Below are positions 7,343 through 16,255 of a DNA stretch of 64,000 bases, in pieces. The position numbers were made by a program, and so were the translations under genes. The DNA is from an uncultured bacterium. GTDB lineage: Bacteria; Actinomycetota; Coriobacteriia; Coriobacteriales; Coriobacteriaceae. The stretch is taken from assembly GCA_905215525.1 (NCBI GenBank), contig CAJMQJ010000001.1:608516-672515 (forward strand), written 5' to 3'. Numbering within the stretch: the first letter of the stretch is position 1; the number at the start of each line of letters is the position of its first letter. The notes beneath the pieces were generated by a model that searched no databases, was not told the DNA's origin, and worked only from the letters and a program-made list of their open reading frames with translations.

Positions 7343-8080
7343 ATGGAACCTATTGCACACATACATACCGACCTGCCGCAGAAGTTCGGCATCCCACGCA
7401 ACAGCTTTTTGGCGCCCCATCTGCAGGGACGCATCGTCTTTGAGCCGGAATTTGCCTCCAACGCTGCAGTTGAGGGTCTGGACTCCTTCTCTCACCTATG
7501 GCTGCTCTGGCGCTTCGAAAACGGAACGCCCGGCGGCACGGCTAAGGACATAGCCGCCGATGCCAAAACGCAGGACAGGTCCGGCACCAACGCAAAATGG
7601 TCGAAAACCGTGCGCCCACCGCGTCTGGGTGGAGCCGAACGCGTGGGCGTGTTTGCCACGCGCAGTCCGTTTCGCCCTAATCCCATCGGGCTCACCTGCG
7701 TCAAGCTTGATCGTGTCGAGCTCACCGACGATGGTCCCATCATCCATGTGCTGGGGGCCGACCTGCGCGACGGTACGCCCATCTACGACATTAAGCCTTA
7801 CATTCCGTTTGCGGACTGTCACCCGGATGCGACGGGCGGCTGGATTGAGGACGCGCCATGGCAAGAGCTCGATGTCGAGCTCCCGCAAGCGCTGCGGGAC
7901 ATGGTCCCGGACACAAAGCTCCCCGGCTTGATCGAGGTGCTCCGCCAAGATCCGCGCCGTGCGGGCAGCAAACACGAGCCAAACCGCGTTTACCATTTGG
8001 CTTACGCTGGGCTTGACATATCGTTTACGGTCGACGGAACCAGGTTGACGATAACCGCCATCAACGACGCGCGAGACTAA
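7343..8080 (+). CDS. trmO: tRNA (N6-threonylcarbamoyladenosine-37) methyltransferase TrmO
   Basis: This family (formerly TsaA/YaeB) methylates t6A37 in tRNA-Thr with SAM. The 245-residue protein has the beta-barrel SAM-binding core. IAHIHTDLPQKFGIPRN opens it, then GRIVFEP, then GLDSFSHLWLLWRF near residues 45-58. Later come VGVFATRSPFRPNPIGL near residues 110-126 and the acidic-basic strand VLGADLRDGTPIYDIKPYIP near residues 140-160, all hallmark motifs. The ATG at 7343 is preferred over that at 7334 because a TACAAT box overlaps the first codon. It is read divergently from the XRE-TipAS regulator. Confidence 0.92.
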   Translation: MEPIAHIHTDLPQKFGIPRNSFLAPHLQGRIVFEPEFASNAAVEGLDSFSHLWLLWRFENGTPGGTAKDIAADAKTQDRSGTNAKWSKTVRPPRLGGAERVGVFATRSPFRPNPIGLTCVKLDRVELTDDGPIIHVLGADLRDGTPIYDIKPYIPFADCHPDATGGWIEDAPWQELDVELPQALRDMVPDTKLPGLIEVLRQDPRRAGSKHEPNRVYHLAYAGLDISFTVDGTRLTITAINDARD

Positions 8081-8192
8081 CCAGCCATTCGTCCGCACCC
8101 GTCAAATTAAGCGCCAAACTCCGCTCCAAAACCGCCCACGCTGGTGGACAATAACGCCTACCGAAACAATCCGCTTTGCACGGGAGCTCAGC

Positions 8193-9404
8193 ATGAAATA
8201 CGACTTTACCTCGCTTATCGACCGCCACGGTATGGACGCCATCGCCGTTGACTCCTGGGGAGAAATTCCCGACATGGCTCCGAACGCACCCGACGAGGGC
8301 TTCGACCGCATCCCCATGTGGGTGGCGGATATGAATTTTGCCACGGTGCCCACGGTTCAGGAACACATCATTCAGCGCGCCCAGCATCCCATGTTTGGCT
8401 ATTTCAATCCGCGTGACGAGTACTTCGACCGCATCATCGAATGGCAAAGCCGTCGCAACGGCGTTGAGGGCTTGGCGCCGGAGCATATCGGCTACGAAAA
8501 CGGCGTGCTGGGCGGTGTCGTGTCGACGCTGCGCGCATATGTCCAGCCGGGCGATGCGGTACTGGTCCACAGTCCCACCTACATCGGCTTTACCAAGTCT
8601 ATCGAAGCCGCGGGCTATCGCATTGTCCACAGCCCGCTTAAGCTCGACGATCGGGGCGTGTGGCGCATGGACTTTGAGGACATGGAGCGAAAGCTCGCCC
8701 AAAACCACATCCATGCCGCGGTGTTCTGCTCGCCGCACAATCCCTGCGGCCGCGTATGGGGGCGCGACGAGATCGAACGTGCCATGGACATCTATCGCCA
8801 GCACGATTGCGTGGTGATCTCGGATGAGATTTGGTCCGATATCATCCTGCCGGGTCACAAGCATATCCCGACGCAGTCGGTGAGCGAGGATGCCCGCATG
8901 CGCACGGTTGCCCTCTATGCGCCCAGCAAGACGTTTAACCTGGCGGGCCTGGTCGGCAGCTACCACATCATCTATAACGAGACGCTGCGCGACCGCGTGT
9001 GCGCCGTGTCCAACAAGACGCACTACAACGAGATGAACGTCCTCTCCATGCATGCGCTTATCGGTGCCTACCAGCCGCAAGGCTACGAGTGGGTTGATGA
9101 GCTCAATGAGGTCATCGAGGGCAACGTCGACTACTTCTGCAATTACGTGGACAAGCATTTTGCGGGCGTGTCCTATTCGCGTCCGCAGGGCACCTACATG
9201 GTGTTTCTGGACTGCACCGAGTGGTGCCGCGAGCATGGCCGCGATATTCAGTGGCTGCTCGACGAGGGCGCTCGTGTGGGCGTGGGGTATCAGGACGGCC
9301 GCCCGTTCCACGGGCCCTGCCACATTCGCGTGAATCTGGCACTGCCCCTTTCGCGGGTAAAGGAGGCGTGTGAGCGCCTGGACCGCTACGTTTTTGGGGT
9401 ATAG
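8193..9404 (+). CDS. MalY/PatB-type PLP-dependent C-S lyase/aminotransferase
   Basis: A 403-residue fold-type I PLP enzyme. It begins with YDFTSLIDRHGMDAIAVDSW and IPMWVADMNF, diagnostic for the MalY/PatB branch. The cofactor-binding parts are visible: SPHNPCGRVW (about residues 177-186), VISDEIWSDI (about 205-215) and the Schiff-base lysine in APSKTFNLAGL (about 245). Relatives cleave cystathionine or cysteine to a thiol or sulfide, pyruvate and ammonia; some are aminotransferases. A GACAAT -10 box lies at 8147-8152, giving a leader of about 35 bases. The exact substrate is not determinable. Confidence 0.9.
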   Translation: MKYDFTSLIDRHGMDAIAVDSWGEIPDMAPNAPDEGFDRIPMWVADMNFATVPTVQEHIIQRAQHPMFGYFNPRDEYFDRIIEWQSRRNGVEGLAPEHIGYENGVLGGVVSTLRAYVQPGDAVLVHSPTYIGFTKSIEAAGYRIVHSPLKLDDRGVWRMDFEDMERKLAQNHIHAAVFCSPHNPCGRVWGRDEIERAMDIYRQHDCVVISDEIWSDIILPGHKHIPTQSVSEDARMRTVALYAPSKTFNLAGLVGSYHIIYNETLRDRVCAVSNKTHYNEMNVLSMHALIGAYQPQGYEWVDELNEVIEGNVDYFCNYVDKHFAGVSYSRPQGTYMVFLDCTEWCREHGRDIQWLLDEGARVGVGYQDGRPFHGPCHIRVNLALPLSRVKEACERLDRYVFGV

Positions 9405-9408
9405 GGGG

Positions 9409-9487
9409 GCGCTCGATTCGAGTGCTGCCCCATGCGCCCACGCCGTCAAAATGCGTGGGCGCATGGGGCGCAGAGGGTAGCGAGCGC
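9409..9487. terminator. Large nested hairpin between convergent genes
   Basis: An inner perfect stem of 17 bp (9427-9443 with 9453-9469, GCCCCATGCGCCCACGC) has a 9-base loop. An outer stem GCGCTCG (9409-9415) pairs with CGAGCGC (9481-9487). It sits between the stop of the PLP lyase and that of the convergent flavoprotein. No T-run follows, so its role as terminator is inferred from position. Confidence 0.55.
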
Positions 9488-9501
9488 GTTTTTCGCATTC
9501 G

Positions 9502-9981
9502 CTACTTTTCCTGAATCTGCTTGCCGCAAAGATGCTCAATTGAAATCTCGTAGAGTTGGACGCCCTTGATGTCTTTGGCGATTTCTTCCTCGACTTCTTC
9601 GGCAGAAGGGTAGTACTTAAGCGCGAGCTGGCGGACTTTGTCCTCGATAAACGCAGGCGCTTCATCTACCAGGCGGCAACGGCCAAAGACCACAGTGCTC
9701 ATGACGTAAGGAGCCCAGTCGCCGTCCTTGTACCACTCGTTGCCGTAAACGGTAAAGCAGACTTTATCGTCACGCCTGAGCGAATCGACCTTGTGGCCAG
9801 CCTTGGCACCATGGAAATAAATCTTGTCGTGCTCGGCGTCAAAGAAGTAGTTGACGGGAATGGCATACGGGTAGCCACCATCGCCGTTGACGGCAAAGAC
9901 ACCGCGCTTGCAGATAGCGAGCAACTCGCGCGCTTCCTCGTCAGTGATGGCGCGTTTCTTTCGACGTAAGGGCCTAAACAT
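9502..9981 (-). CDS. Pyridoxamine 5'-phosphate oxidase-fold flavoprotein, NimA-like
   Basis: A 159-residue split-barrel protein. RRKKRAITDEEARELLAICK precedes RGVFAVNGDGGYPYAIPVNY, the flavin-binding entry strand of the NimA/PNPOx-like group. VCFTVYGNEW and VMSTVVFGRCRLV form further strands. The ATG at 9981 is chosen because AAGGAAG precedes it; an earlier ATG at 10020 lacks a ribosome site. NimA-type members reduce small aromatic compounds using flavin. Whether this one does so, or confers nitroimidazole tolerance, is not shown by sequence. Confidence 0.85.
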   Translation of the reverse strand: MFRPLRRKKRAITDEEARELLAICKRGVFAVNGDGGYPYAIPVNYFFDAEHDKIYFHGAKAGHKVDSLRRDDKVCFTVYGNEWYKDGDWAPYVMSTVVFGRCRLVDEAPAFIEDKVRQLALKYYPSAEEVEEEIAKDIKGVQLYEISIEHLCGKQIQEK

Positions 9982-10023
9982 CGTTGGCTTCCTTTCTAAC
10001 TGTGCATGGTGGGTGGGCACAAA

Positions 10024-12828
10024 CTATAGCGAAACAGTTCCGTTTTTCTTGATGCGGGCGAGGATGTTTTTGAGCTTGTTAAAGTCGAGCGGTTTGGGCA
10101 GATGGGCGTTCATGCCGGCATCGTGTGCCGCCTTGGCGTCCTCGGCAAAGGCATTGGCGGTGAGCGCGATGATGGGGATGTCGGCTGCATCGGCCTTCTC
10201 GCTCAGACGAATCGCGCGAGTTGCCTCGTAGCCATCCATACCCGGCATCATGATGTCCATCAGGATCGCATCGAAGCTGCCGGCGGGACGACTAGTGTAT
10301 AGTTCGACCGCTTCTTTGCCGTCGGCGGCGCGAGTTACGACGATGCCTTCGCTTTCGAGCAGGGCCTGGGCAATTTCGGCATTGAGCTCGTTGTCTTCGG
10401 CCAAAAGAACGTTCATGCCGGCAAGCGAGCAGCTGATCGCCTGCTCGTCCGCACCTTCTCTTGCCTGAGGGTTCTTGTCGATATCGAGCGGAATCTGGAC
10501 GTTGAACGTACTTCCCATGCCGACCTCGCTCGAAATCTCAATCGTGCCGCCCATCATGTCTATGAGCGATTTGACGATCGGCATGCCCATGCCAGTTCCC
10601 TGAAATTTACTGCGGGCATCGTTGCCCTCTTGGGCAAACGGTTCGTAGATGTGCTTTAGAAACTCGGGCGACATGCCGATGCCGGTGTCCGAGACGCTAA
10701 AGCAAAACACGGCGTGCTCGTCGTCGACCGGCTTGATGGTCGATGAGAACGTGACGGTGCCTCCGTGCTTGTTGTACTTGATGCTGTTGTCGAGCAGGTT
10801 GACAAGGATCTGCCGAATATGGGTGGGGCTGCCGATCATATATTGGTCGACAGCGTAGGGCTCGCTGGTGTCGAGCATGGTTATGCCGCGGTCCGATGCG
10901 CGGAGCTTGCACAGTACGAGCGCATTGTCGCACAGCTCTTTAAGGTTGAATGATTCGTGCTCGAGCGTCACTTTGCGCTCCTCGATCCTGCCCATCTCGA
11001 GGATGTCGTTAATCAGTGACAGCAGGTGATTGGCGGCAACGCGCGCCTTGGCGCGGCTTTCGCGGGCGACCTGCATGTCGCCTTCTCTCAATTCCTCAAT
11101 TTCGATAAGGCCCAGGATGCCGTTGAGCGGCGTGCGGATGTCGTGGCTCATGCGCGTGAGGAAAGCGGTTTTGGCGGCGTTGGCGGCATCGGCTTTCTGC
11201 CGTTCCTCCTGTGCGCGGTAAAGCGACCAGACAAGGATGACGATGCCGGTGAGCAAAATGCAGATGACGACTGCCGCAATGACGATGCGGTTGCGGTAGA
11301 GAAGTCGGAACGCATCCGATTCTTGCGCCGAGTACGATGTGGGGAAATAGCTGTTTGCAGAGAGCGATTCACCTGCATTGACGATGCCCTTATTGATGAT
11401 TCCCAGCAGCTCGGGCTTGCCGCGCGAAATTAAACACGATAGTTGTGCCGTGTTGGTGAGTTCCTGTGTTTCGAAATCCTCGATGTCGTAGATGTCGCGG
11501 AGAGTTTCCAGGCGCGTGCTGGGGACAATGATGCAACGTGCCTTCCCCTCATCGAGGGCTTTGAGCACCTCGCCGTCATTCGAATACTCGGTTACCGTTG
11601 CGTTCGGAAAGAGACTTTCGAGCTCAAAACGGTTAACGATTGTGCTCTTTGTACAAGCGATGTTCTTAAGGTCGCTGTTCAGGTTTTTGCCACTGTGAAT
11701 GGCGGTCAGCGAAACCGTTCCCATCGAGTTTGACTGGATGACCCCTGTCTGCTCGGCGAGCCAGTAGTCGCGAAACAACGGCAGGGCGACATCGATGGTC
11801 CCGTTGGAAAGGGCTTTGATCATTTGTTTGTTGCTCGAGAGTGCGATTGTTTTGACCGTAATGCCAAACTTGTCGTGCAACGTCGTTGCAAGCGAGGCGA
11901 GCGACCCTTCCATCTCGCCGTCGTCATTTTGCGTACAGTAGGGAAGTTGGTTTTTAAGATAGCCGATCGTGATGGTATTGCCGTTTTCTTTGAGCCAGGT
12001 GGTCTCGGGGCCGGTGAGCGATGACGAGCCACTGTTTTGGGTCGAGTAACTCGATTTGACTTCCTCGTTATAGCGCGGGTTATCGCGGGCGATGGTCGTC
12101 ATGGCGGCGTTGATGTCGTTCATCAGATCAGGGCGGCTTTTGGGAACGGCAAAATAGTAGTCGCTCGAGCCTACGTAGAACATGGGTGACGCATCGGGCG
12201 ACGAAATGGTGTCGTTCATGATGACGGCGTCGACCTCGCCGTCTGCAAGCGCCTCAAAGAGGGCACTGCCGGTGTCGATTTCTTTATAGGTGCAGGTAAC
12301 GCCTTCGTCGGCGAGCCACTGCTGGCCGACGATAGTTTGCATAACGCCAGAGTTGCAGCCGATGGTGAGGCCTTGGAGCGCCTGGGGGTCACCCTTGGCC
12401 AGGTCGTCGCGGTCGGGCCTGGCGTAGATGTAGTAGCGCTCGGTGCCCTCGGGGTTCGAGGAAAAGAGCAGCTTCTGCTCGCGTTCTGCCGAATACGAGA
12501 TGTTGGGCATGAGGTCGATTTCGCCTGCTTCGAGCATGTCCATAAGCTCGGAGAAGGTGCCGCTAACGTATTCGTATTGCCAGCCCTTTGTGTAATACGA
12601 GAGGGTCTGGAGGTACTCGTAGCCCCACCCCGAGAGTCGCTCGCCCGGCATGCCTTCCTGGAAGCCTTTGTTGTTGACGAGCCAGCCAACGCGGACCGTC
12701 TTGACCTGCTGGTCGGAGTCGGCGGCAAAGGCGGGGGCGGGCATGACGGCGCTCAGTATGGCGAGCGCGGCAAGCGCGACGGCCAGGGTGCGATATAGAG
12801 CCAAGCGAAGGACGGCGGAAGGTTTCAC
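10024..12828 (-). CDS. Hybrid sensor histidine kinase with two periplasmic-binding-type domains
   Basis: About 934 residues from a GTG (12828) that has AGGA six bases upstream; an earlier ATG at 12861 has none. A signal peptide (about residues 1-36) is followed by two tandem family 3 solute-binding domains (about 40-265 and 270-500), both outside the cell. One membrane helix (about 510-535) leads to HisKA (FLTRMSHDIRTPLNGILG, about 560), HATPase (NLLDNSIKYN, DTGIGMSPEF, GTGMGMPIVKSL) and a C-terminal receiver (LMDIMMPGMDGYEA). There is no HPt domain, unlike EvgS/BvgS, and no response regulator gene beside it. The ligand is probably an amino acid or other small polar compound. Confidence 0.92.
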   Translation of the reverse strand: MKPSAVLRLALYRTLAVALAALAILSAVMPAPAFAADSDQQVKTVRVGWLVNNKGFQEGMPGERLSGWGYEYLQTLSYYTKGWQYEYVSGTFSELMDMLEAGEIDLMPNISYSAEREQKLLFSSNPEGTERYYIYARPDRDDLAKGDPQALQGLTIGCNSGVMQTIVGQQWLADEGVTCTYKEIDTGSALFEALADGEVDAVIMNDTISSPDASPMFYVGSSDYYFAVPKSRPDLMNDINAAMTTIARDNPRYNEEVKSSYSTQNSGSSSLTGPETTWLKENGNTITIGYLKNQLPYCTQNDDGEMEGSLASLATTLHDKFGITVKTIALSSNKQMIKALSNGTIDVALPLFRDYWLAEQTGVIQSNSMGTVSLTAIHSGKNLNSDLKNIACTKSTIVNRFELESLFPNATVTEYSNDGEVLKALDEGKARCIIVPSTRLETLRDIYDIEDFETQELTNTAQLSCLISRGKPELLGIINKGIVNAGESLSANSYFPTSYSAQESDAFRLLYRNRIVIAAVVICILLTGIVILVWSLYRAQEERQKADAANAAKTAFLTRMSHDIRTPLNGILGLIEIEELREGDMQVARESRAKARVAANHLLSLINDILEMGRIEERKVTLEHESFNLKELCDNALVLCKLRASDRGITMLDTSEPYAVDQYMIGSPTHIRQILVNLLDNSIKYNKHGGTVTFSSTIKPVDDEHAVFCFSVSDTGIGMSPEFLKHIYEPFAQEGNDARSKFQGTGMGMPIVKSLIDMMGGTIEISSEVGMGSTFNVQIPLDIDKNPQAREGADEQAISCSLAGMNVLLAEDNELNAEIAQALLESEGIVVTRAADGKEAVELYTSRPAGSFDAILMDIMMPGMDGYEATRAIRLSEKADAADIPIIALTANAFAEDAKAAHDAGMNAHLPKPLDFNKLKNILARIKKNGTVSL

Positions 12829-12914
12829 ATGAAATCCTATCGAGTTGAGACAGTTTCGCATAAGGATACCAGCTCAGCCTGCCCATTCAGCCGCCGCACC
12901 GCTAAACGGTTAGG

Positions 12915-12970
12915 TAGTCATTGGGGACGTTCTTAACTGACTAGTCGTTTAAGAACGTCCCCAATGACTA
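12915..12970. repeat. Family B inverted repeat, copy 2
   Basis: TAGTCATTGGGGACGTTCTT (12915 on) and the complementary AAGAACGTCCCCAATGACTA (ending 12970) surround a centre that again contains CTAGTCG. Immediately downstream the sequence GCGGGGGAGGCGTG leads into a GACAAT -10 box, and the same junction is seen after copy 3. Confidence 0.9.
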
Positions 12971-12990
12971 GTTCCGTTTGCGGGGGAGGC

Positions 12991-13000
12991 GTGGGACAAT
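12991..13000 (+). promoter_or_regulatory. Extended -10 box TGnGACAAT
   Basis: GTGGGACAAT ends 41 bases before the channel start codon at 13042 and has the TGn extension. A nearly identical block (GCGGGGGAGGCGTGCGACAAT in two parts) lies at 26876-26895 before rlmA. Confidence 0.5.
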
Positions 13001-13041
13001 ACCGAGCGAATGTGATTGGGCGTCTGGGAAAAGGGGTCGCG

Positions 13042-13467
13042 ATGAACAAGTTGAGGACGCTTGCCGACGTGTTGCGCCAGGCTGGCTTTGCGCGCATCAC
13101 GGGCCTGTTTCTCGTCTTCTATCTGCTGTGCTCGACGGCCGTCTGGCTGTCCGAGCCCACGACCCTTACGTTTGGCGACGGCCTCTGGTTTAGCTTTGAG
13201 ACCGTATCGACGATCGGCTTCGGTGATATCCCGGCCGAGACGCCGGTTGCCCGCGCTATCACCGTCGTTTTGAGCGTCATCAGCATCTTCTACATCGCCA
13301 TGCTCACGGGCGTGGCGGTGAACTACTGCAACACGCTCATCAAGATGCGCCAAAAGGACACCATGGCGCGCTTTATGGATGATCTGGAGCATTTGGAAGA
13401 GCTCGATCGTGACGAGCTTGCCGACCTATCGCGCCGTGTGCGCGAATATCGCCGACGCCAACGCTAG
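13042..13467 (+). CDS. Two-TM potassium channel (Ion_trans_2 type)
   Basis: A 141-residue protein with a membrane helix at about residues 17-38, a pore loop with the selectivity filter STIGFGD (about 64-70), and a second helix at about 78-105. A charged cytoplasmic helix ends RRRQR. The filter and 2-TM design fit a small tetrameric K+ channel. The ATG at 13042 follows AAGGGG; a longer in-frame ATG at 12964 would overlap the repeat and promoter. No ligand-binding RCK domain is attached. Confidence 0.88.
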   Translation: MNKLRTLADVLRQAGFARITGLFLVFYLLCSTAVWLSEPTTLTFGDGLWFSFETVSTIGFGDIPAETPVARAITVVLSVISIFYIAMLTGVAVNYCNTLIKMRQKDTMARFMDDLEHLEELDRDELADLSRRVREYRRRQR

Positions 13468-13503
13468 AACGGGCGCCGCGCGTCACGACGAGGGGGACTG
13501 AAT

Positions 13504-14037
13504 ATGAATATCACGGTATACCTGGGTGCCAGCGTCGGCAATGACCCGGCGTTTCTGCCCGCGGTGCAGGAGCTGGGCGACTGGATTGGCGCTAACGGAC
13601 ACGCGTTGGTATACGGCGGGTCCAAGTCGGGTCTGATGGGTGCGCTCGCCGATAGCGTACTCGAGGCAGGTGGACACGTGACGGGTGTTGAACCGAGCTT
13701 TTTTATCGAGGCCGAGTTTCAACATGACGGTATCGACGACCTCATCGTGACGAGTGACATGGCCGAACGCAAGGCCAAGATGATTGAGCTCGGTGACGCG
13801 TTCATCGCCTTTCCCGGTGGGACGGGTACGCTCGAGGAGATTGCCGAGGTCATGTCCGCCGTGTCGTTGGGGCATCTCGATGCGCCGTGCATTCTGTACA
13901 ACCTTGGGGGCTACTACAACGATCTTAAGGCGTTGCTCGAGCACATGATTGATAAAGGGCTTTCGAGCCCGAGGCGCCAGCACGGCATCTACTTTGCCGA
14001 CGATTTGCGCGAGATTGCCTCGATTATCAACGGATAA
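13504..14037 (+). CDS. LOG family protein (Rossmann-fold nucleotide hydrolase)
   Basis: 177 residues. ITVYLGASVGNDPAF opens the fold. YGGSKSGLMGALADSVLEAG (about 37-56) and AFPGGTGTLEEIAEV (about 102-116) are the two LOG signatures; the PGGxGTxxE motif binds the ribose-phosphate. Characterised members hydrolyse nucleoside monophosphates to base and ribose 5-phosphate (cytokinin-activating or PpnN-like activity). The gene follows the K+ channel by 36 bases and has GAGGGGG upstream, so the two may be co-transcribed. Substrate unassigned. Confidence 0.88.
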   Translation: MNITVYLGASVGNDPAFLPAVQELGDWIGANGHALVYGGSKSGLMGALADSVLEAGGHVTGVEPSFFIEAEFQHDGIDDLIVTSDMAERKAKMIELGDAFIAFPGGTGTLEEIAEVMSAVSLGHLDAPCILYNLGGYYNDLKALLEHMIDKGLSSPRRQHGIYFADDLREIASIING

Positions 14038-14117
14038 GTCTTGAGCCTGCCCCACTATGACTCCCAATGGTGCCGTTTGCGGCGCAGACGGTTGGCTCGT
14101 TCGGGTAACGCTCGCTC

Positions 14118-14123
14118 TACAAT
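14118..14123 (+). promoter_or_regulatory. -10 box TACAAT upstream of the ClC gene
   Basis: TACAAT lies 39 bases before the start codon at 14163, which is itself preceded by GGGAGGT. No consensus -35 is apparent. Confidence 0.4.
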
Positions 14124-14162
14124 AAAACGTATCTTTGCCGAATTTGACCACGGGAGGTCCCG

Positions 14163-15461
14163 ATGGATAGTCTTGCAAAACCCAAAAACCGTGCGCTGTT
14201 TTTAGTTAGCGTTGCCGTGACCGGTGCGTTCGCAGGCGCCGCGGTCTGGCTGTTCTTTTTTGCGATGGAGCACGGTGTCGACTATCTATGGACCGAGATT
14301 CCGCACGCGCTGGGCGTCGCTTCGCCTGAGCTCGCGAGCGGCCCGTTCGGTTTTCTGCCGTACCCGTTTTTTGTCTGCTTGCTGGGCGGCCTGCTGATCG
14401 GTCTGTACGAAAAGATTACGGGCACCAAGACCGATGACCTCAACCAGGTGATGGCCAAGGTTAAACAAGACGGTCGCTACCCGTACGACAACCTCGGCAA
14501 GCTTTCGCTTGCGGCATTGCTGCCGCTGCTGTTTGGCGGAAGTATTGGACCGGAGGCCGGCCTGACCGGAGTTATCGCGGGTCTGTGCAGCTGGGTCGGC
14601 GACCGCATGCGTCGCTTTGGCGCCGAGTTTAGGGAGCTCACGCTGCTGGGCACCCAGGCTGCCCTGACGGCGCTCTTTACCGCGCCCGTGTTTGGCTTTG
14701 TGGCGCCGCTCGCCGGTAGCGCCGACGGCCAGGGCGCTGGCGAGGACTCCGCGTCCGATGAGATCACCATCAAGCTGCCCAAGGCGCAAAAGACCGTGGT
14801 CTACGGCATCGCGATTGCCGGCGGTCTGGGCACCTATCTGCTGCTCGGCCAGCTTATGGGCGGCGGCATGGGCATGCCCAGGTTCGAGGCCGCCCAGGTG
14901 GGTAACCTGGAACTTGTCTGGCTCATTCCGCTGGCGTTGGTCGGCACCGTATGCGGTTGGCTGTACTTTGTCTCTGAGCATGCAAGCGAGGCACTGTCCC
15001 ATGCAATAGGGGAGCGCCCGGTCGTCAAGGCCATGCTGGCCGGCCTGGCGCTCGCCATCTGTGGCACGGTCCTGCCCTACACCATGTTTGCCGGCGAGAC
15101 CCAGGCCGATGTGCTCATGGAAACCTATCTGACCATTCCCGCTGGCGTGCTTATCGCGACCGGTCTTGTTAAGGCCATGCTGACGCCCGCCCTCATCAAC
15201 CTTGGTTGGCGCGGCGGCCACTTCTTCCCGGTTATCTTCTCGGGTGTGAGCCTGGGCTATGGCCTTGCCATCCTCACCGGCGCAGATCCGGTCTTTTGCG
15301 TCGCCGTCTGCACCGCCTCGACGATGGGCGCCGTCATGCGTCAGCCCGTCATGGTCGTGGGCCTGCTGCTCATGTGCTTCCCGCTCAAGGGCATCGTCTG
15401 CATGATCATCGCCGCTGTTATCGCCGCCGGCATTCCGCTTCCCAAGCCGCTGCGCAAGTAG
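14163..15461 (+). CDS. ClC family chloride channel/antiporter
   Basis: 432 residues with about ten hydrophobic segments. GGSIGPEAGLTGVIAG (about 127-142) corresponds to the ClC G(K/R)EGP anion-binding motif, and GGHFFPVIFSGVSLGYGLA (about 352-370) to the GxFxP motif. An acidic loop near residue 185-200 separates the halves. ClC proteins exchange Cl- for H+ or conduct Cl-. At the position of the external gating glutamate in the first motif, E follows GP (GPE), which favours a gated or coupled type. No CBS domains are present. Confidence 0.88.
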   Translation: MDSLAKPKNRALFLVSVAVTGAFAGAAVWLFFFAMEHGVDYLWTEIPHALGVASPELASGPFGFLPYPFFVCLLGGLLIGLYEKITGTKTDDLNQVMAKVKQDGRYPYDNLGKLSLAALLPLLFGGSIGPEAGLTGVIAGLCSWVGDRMRRFGAEFRELTLLGTQAALTALFTAPVFGFVAPLAGSADGQGAGEDSASDEITIKLPKAQKTVVYGIAIAGGLGTYLLLGQLMGGGMGMPRFEAAQVGNLELVWLIPLALVGTVCGWLYFVSEHASEALSHAIGERPVVKAMLAGLALAICGTVLPYTMFAGETQADVLMETYLTIPAGVLIATGLVKAMLTPALINLGWRGGHFFPVIFSGVSLGYGLAILTGADPVFCVAVCTASTMGAVMRQPVMVVGLLLMCFPLKGIVCMIIAAVIAAGIPLPKPLRK

Positions 15462-15556
15462 TACGGTGGCGCACGCCGGGGACATGCCGTTTGCCATGGA
15501 TTTGCGGATGGGCGATTGCGACCGATTGCGGCCCGCGTGGGTCGAGATTTGCTTGC

Positions 15557-16255
15557 CTACAGGTCGCGTGCCCGATAGACCTTGGTGCTGACGGTGCAGC
15601 TGATTGCACATAGCGTGAGGGCCAGTACGGCAATTCCTGCGCACAGGCAGCCGAGGACGGCGGGATCGGGATTCGCCCCAGCAATCGACATGAGCCAGTT
15701 GCTGATGGGGTTGGAGGAGCTCAGCGTGGCCATGGCAAGGCATCCGAGCAGGGCAAACAGGCCGACGGAAAGGCGCAGCGCCTCCATGTGTCCAAATCGA
15801 AAGAACAGCGGCTGTGCCAGAAACACCATCATGAGGGAGATGAGCATCGATGCGGCGGAGGCTATTGTGGTCTCAAAGACGATCTGTCCCGTCGAGGGCA
15901 TGCCCGTGTGATCGAAGAACGGAAGAGTGATGGTGCTCAAAAGCACGGTCGCGCACGCCATGATGGCCGAGAAAGCAACGATACACAGGTAGCGTGCGCA
16001 GATGATGTCTTTGCGCGAGAAGGGCAGCGTTGCCCGATAACGCTCCCAACCGTTTTGATTGTCGAAGCCGGCCAGCGAGCTCATGACCATGATGGGTGAC
16101 ATGGCACTGACCGCGCAGGCGCCGGCGCTCATGCCGGAATCGCCATCCGACGCGTTGGCGAGCGTCAGCACGACGAAGATGAACAAGCCGACGCCCGCAA
16201 TGCTCGGGACAAGCGTGCGAACGATGGCGAGCTCGGACATAAAGGCGCGTTTCAT
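15557..16255 (-). CDS. ABC-2 type transporter permease subunit
   Basis: 232 residues with six predicted membrane helices (for example residues 12-32, 38-58, 85-105, 120-145, 155-175, 195-225). It lacks any nucleotide-binding motif. The start codon overlaps the stop of the upstream ATPase gene by 4 bases, so the two subunits are translationally coupled. Together with the GntR-type regulator it forms a three-gene operon of YtrA-YtrB type, which in firmicutes responds to cell-wall stress. The substrate is unknown. Confidence 0.85.
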   Translation of the reverse strand: MKRAFMSELAIVRTLVPSIAGVGLFIFVVLTLANASDGDSGMSAGACAVSAMSPIMVMSSLAGFDNQNGWERYRATLPFSRKDIICARYLCIVAFSAIMACATVLLSTITLPFFDHTGMPSTGQIVFETTIASAASMLISLMMVFLAQPLFFRFGHMEALRLSVGLFALLGCLAMATLSSSNPISNWLMSIAGANPDPAVLGCLCAGIAVLALTLCAISCTVSTKVYRARDL

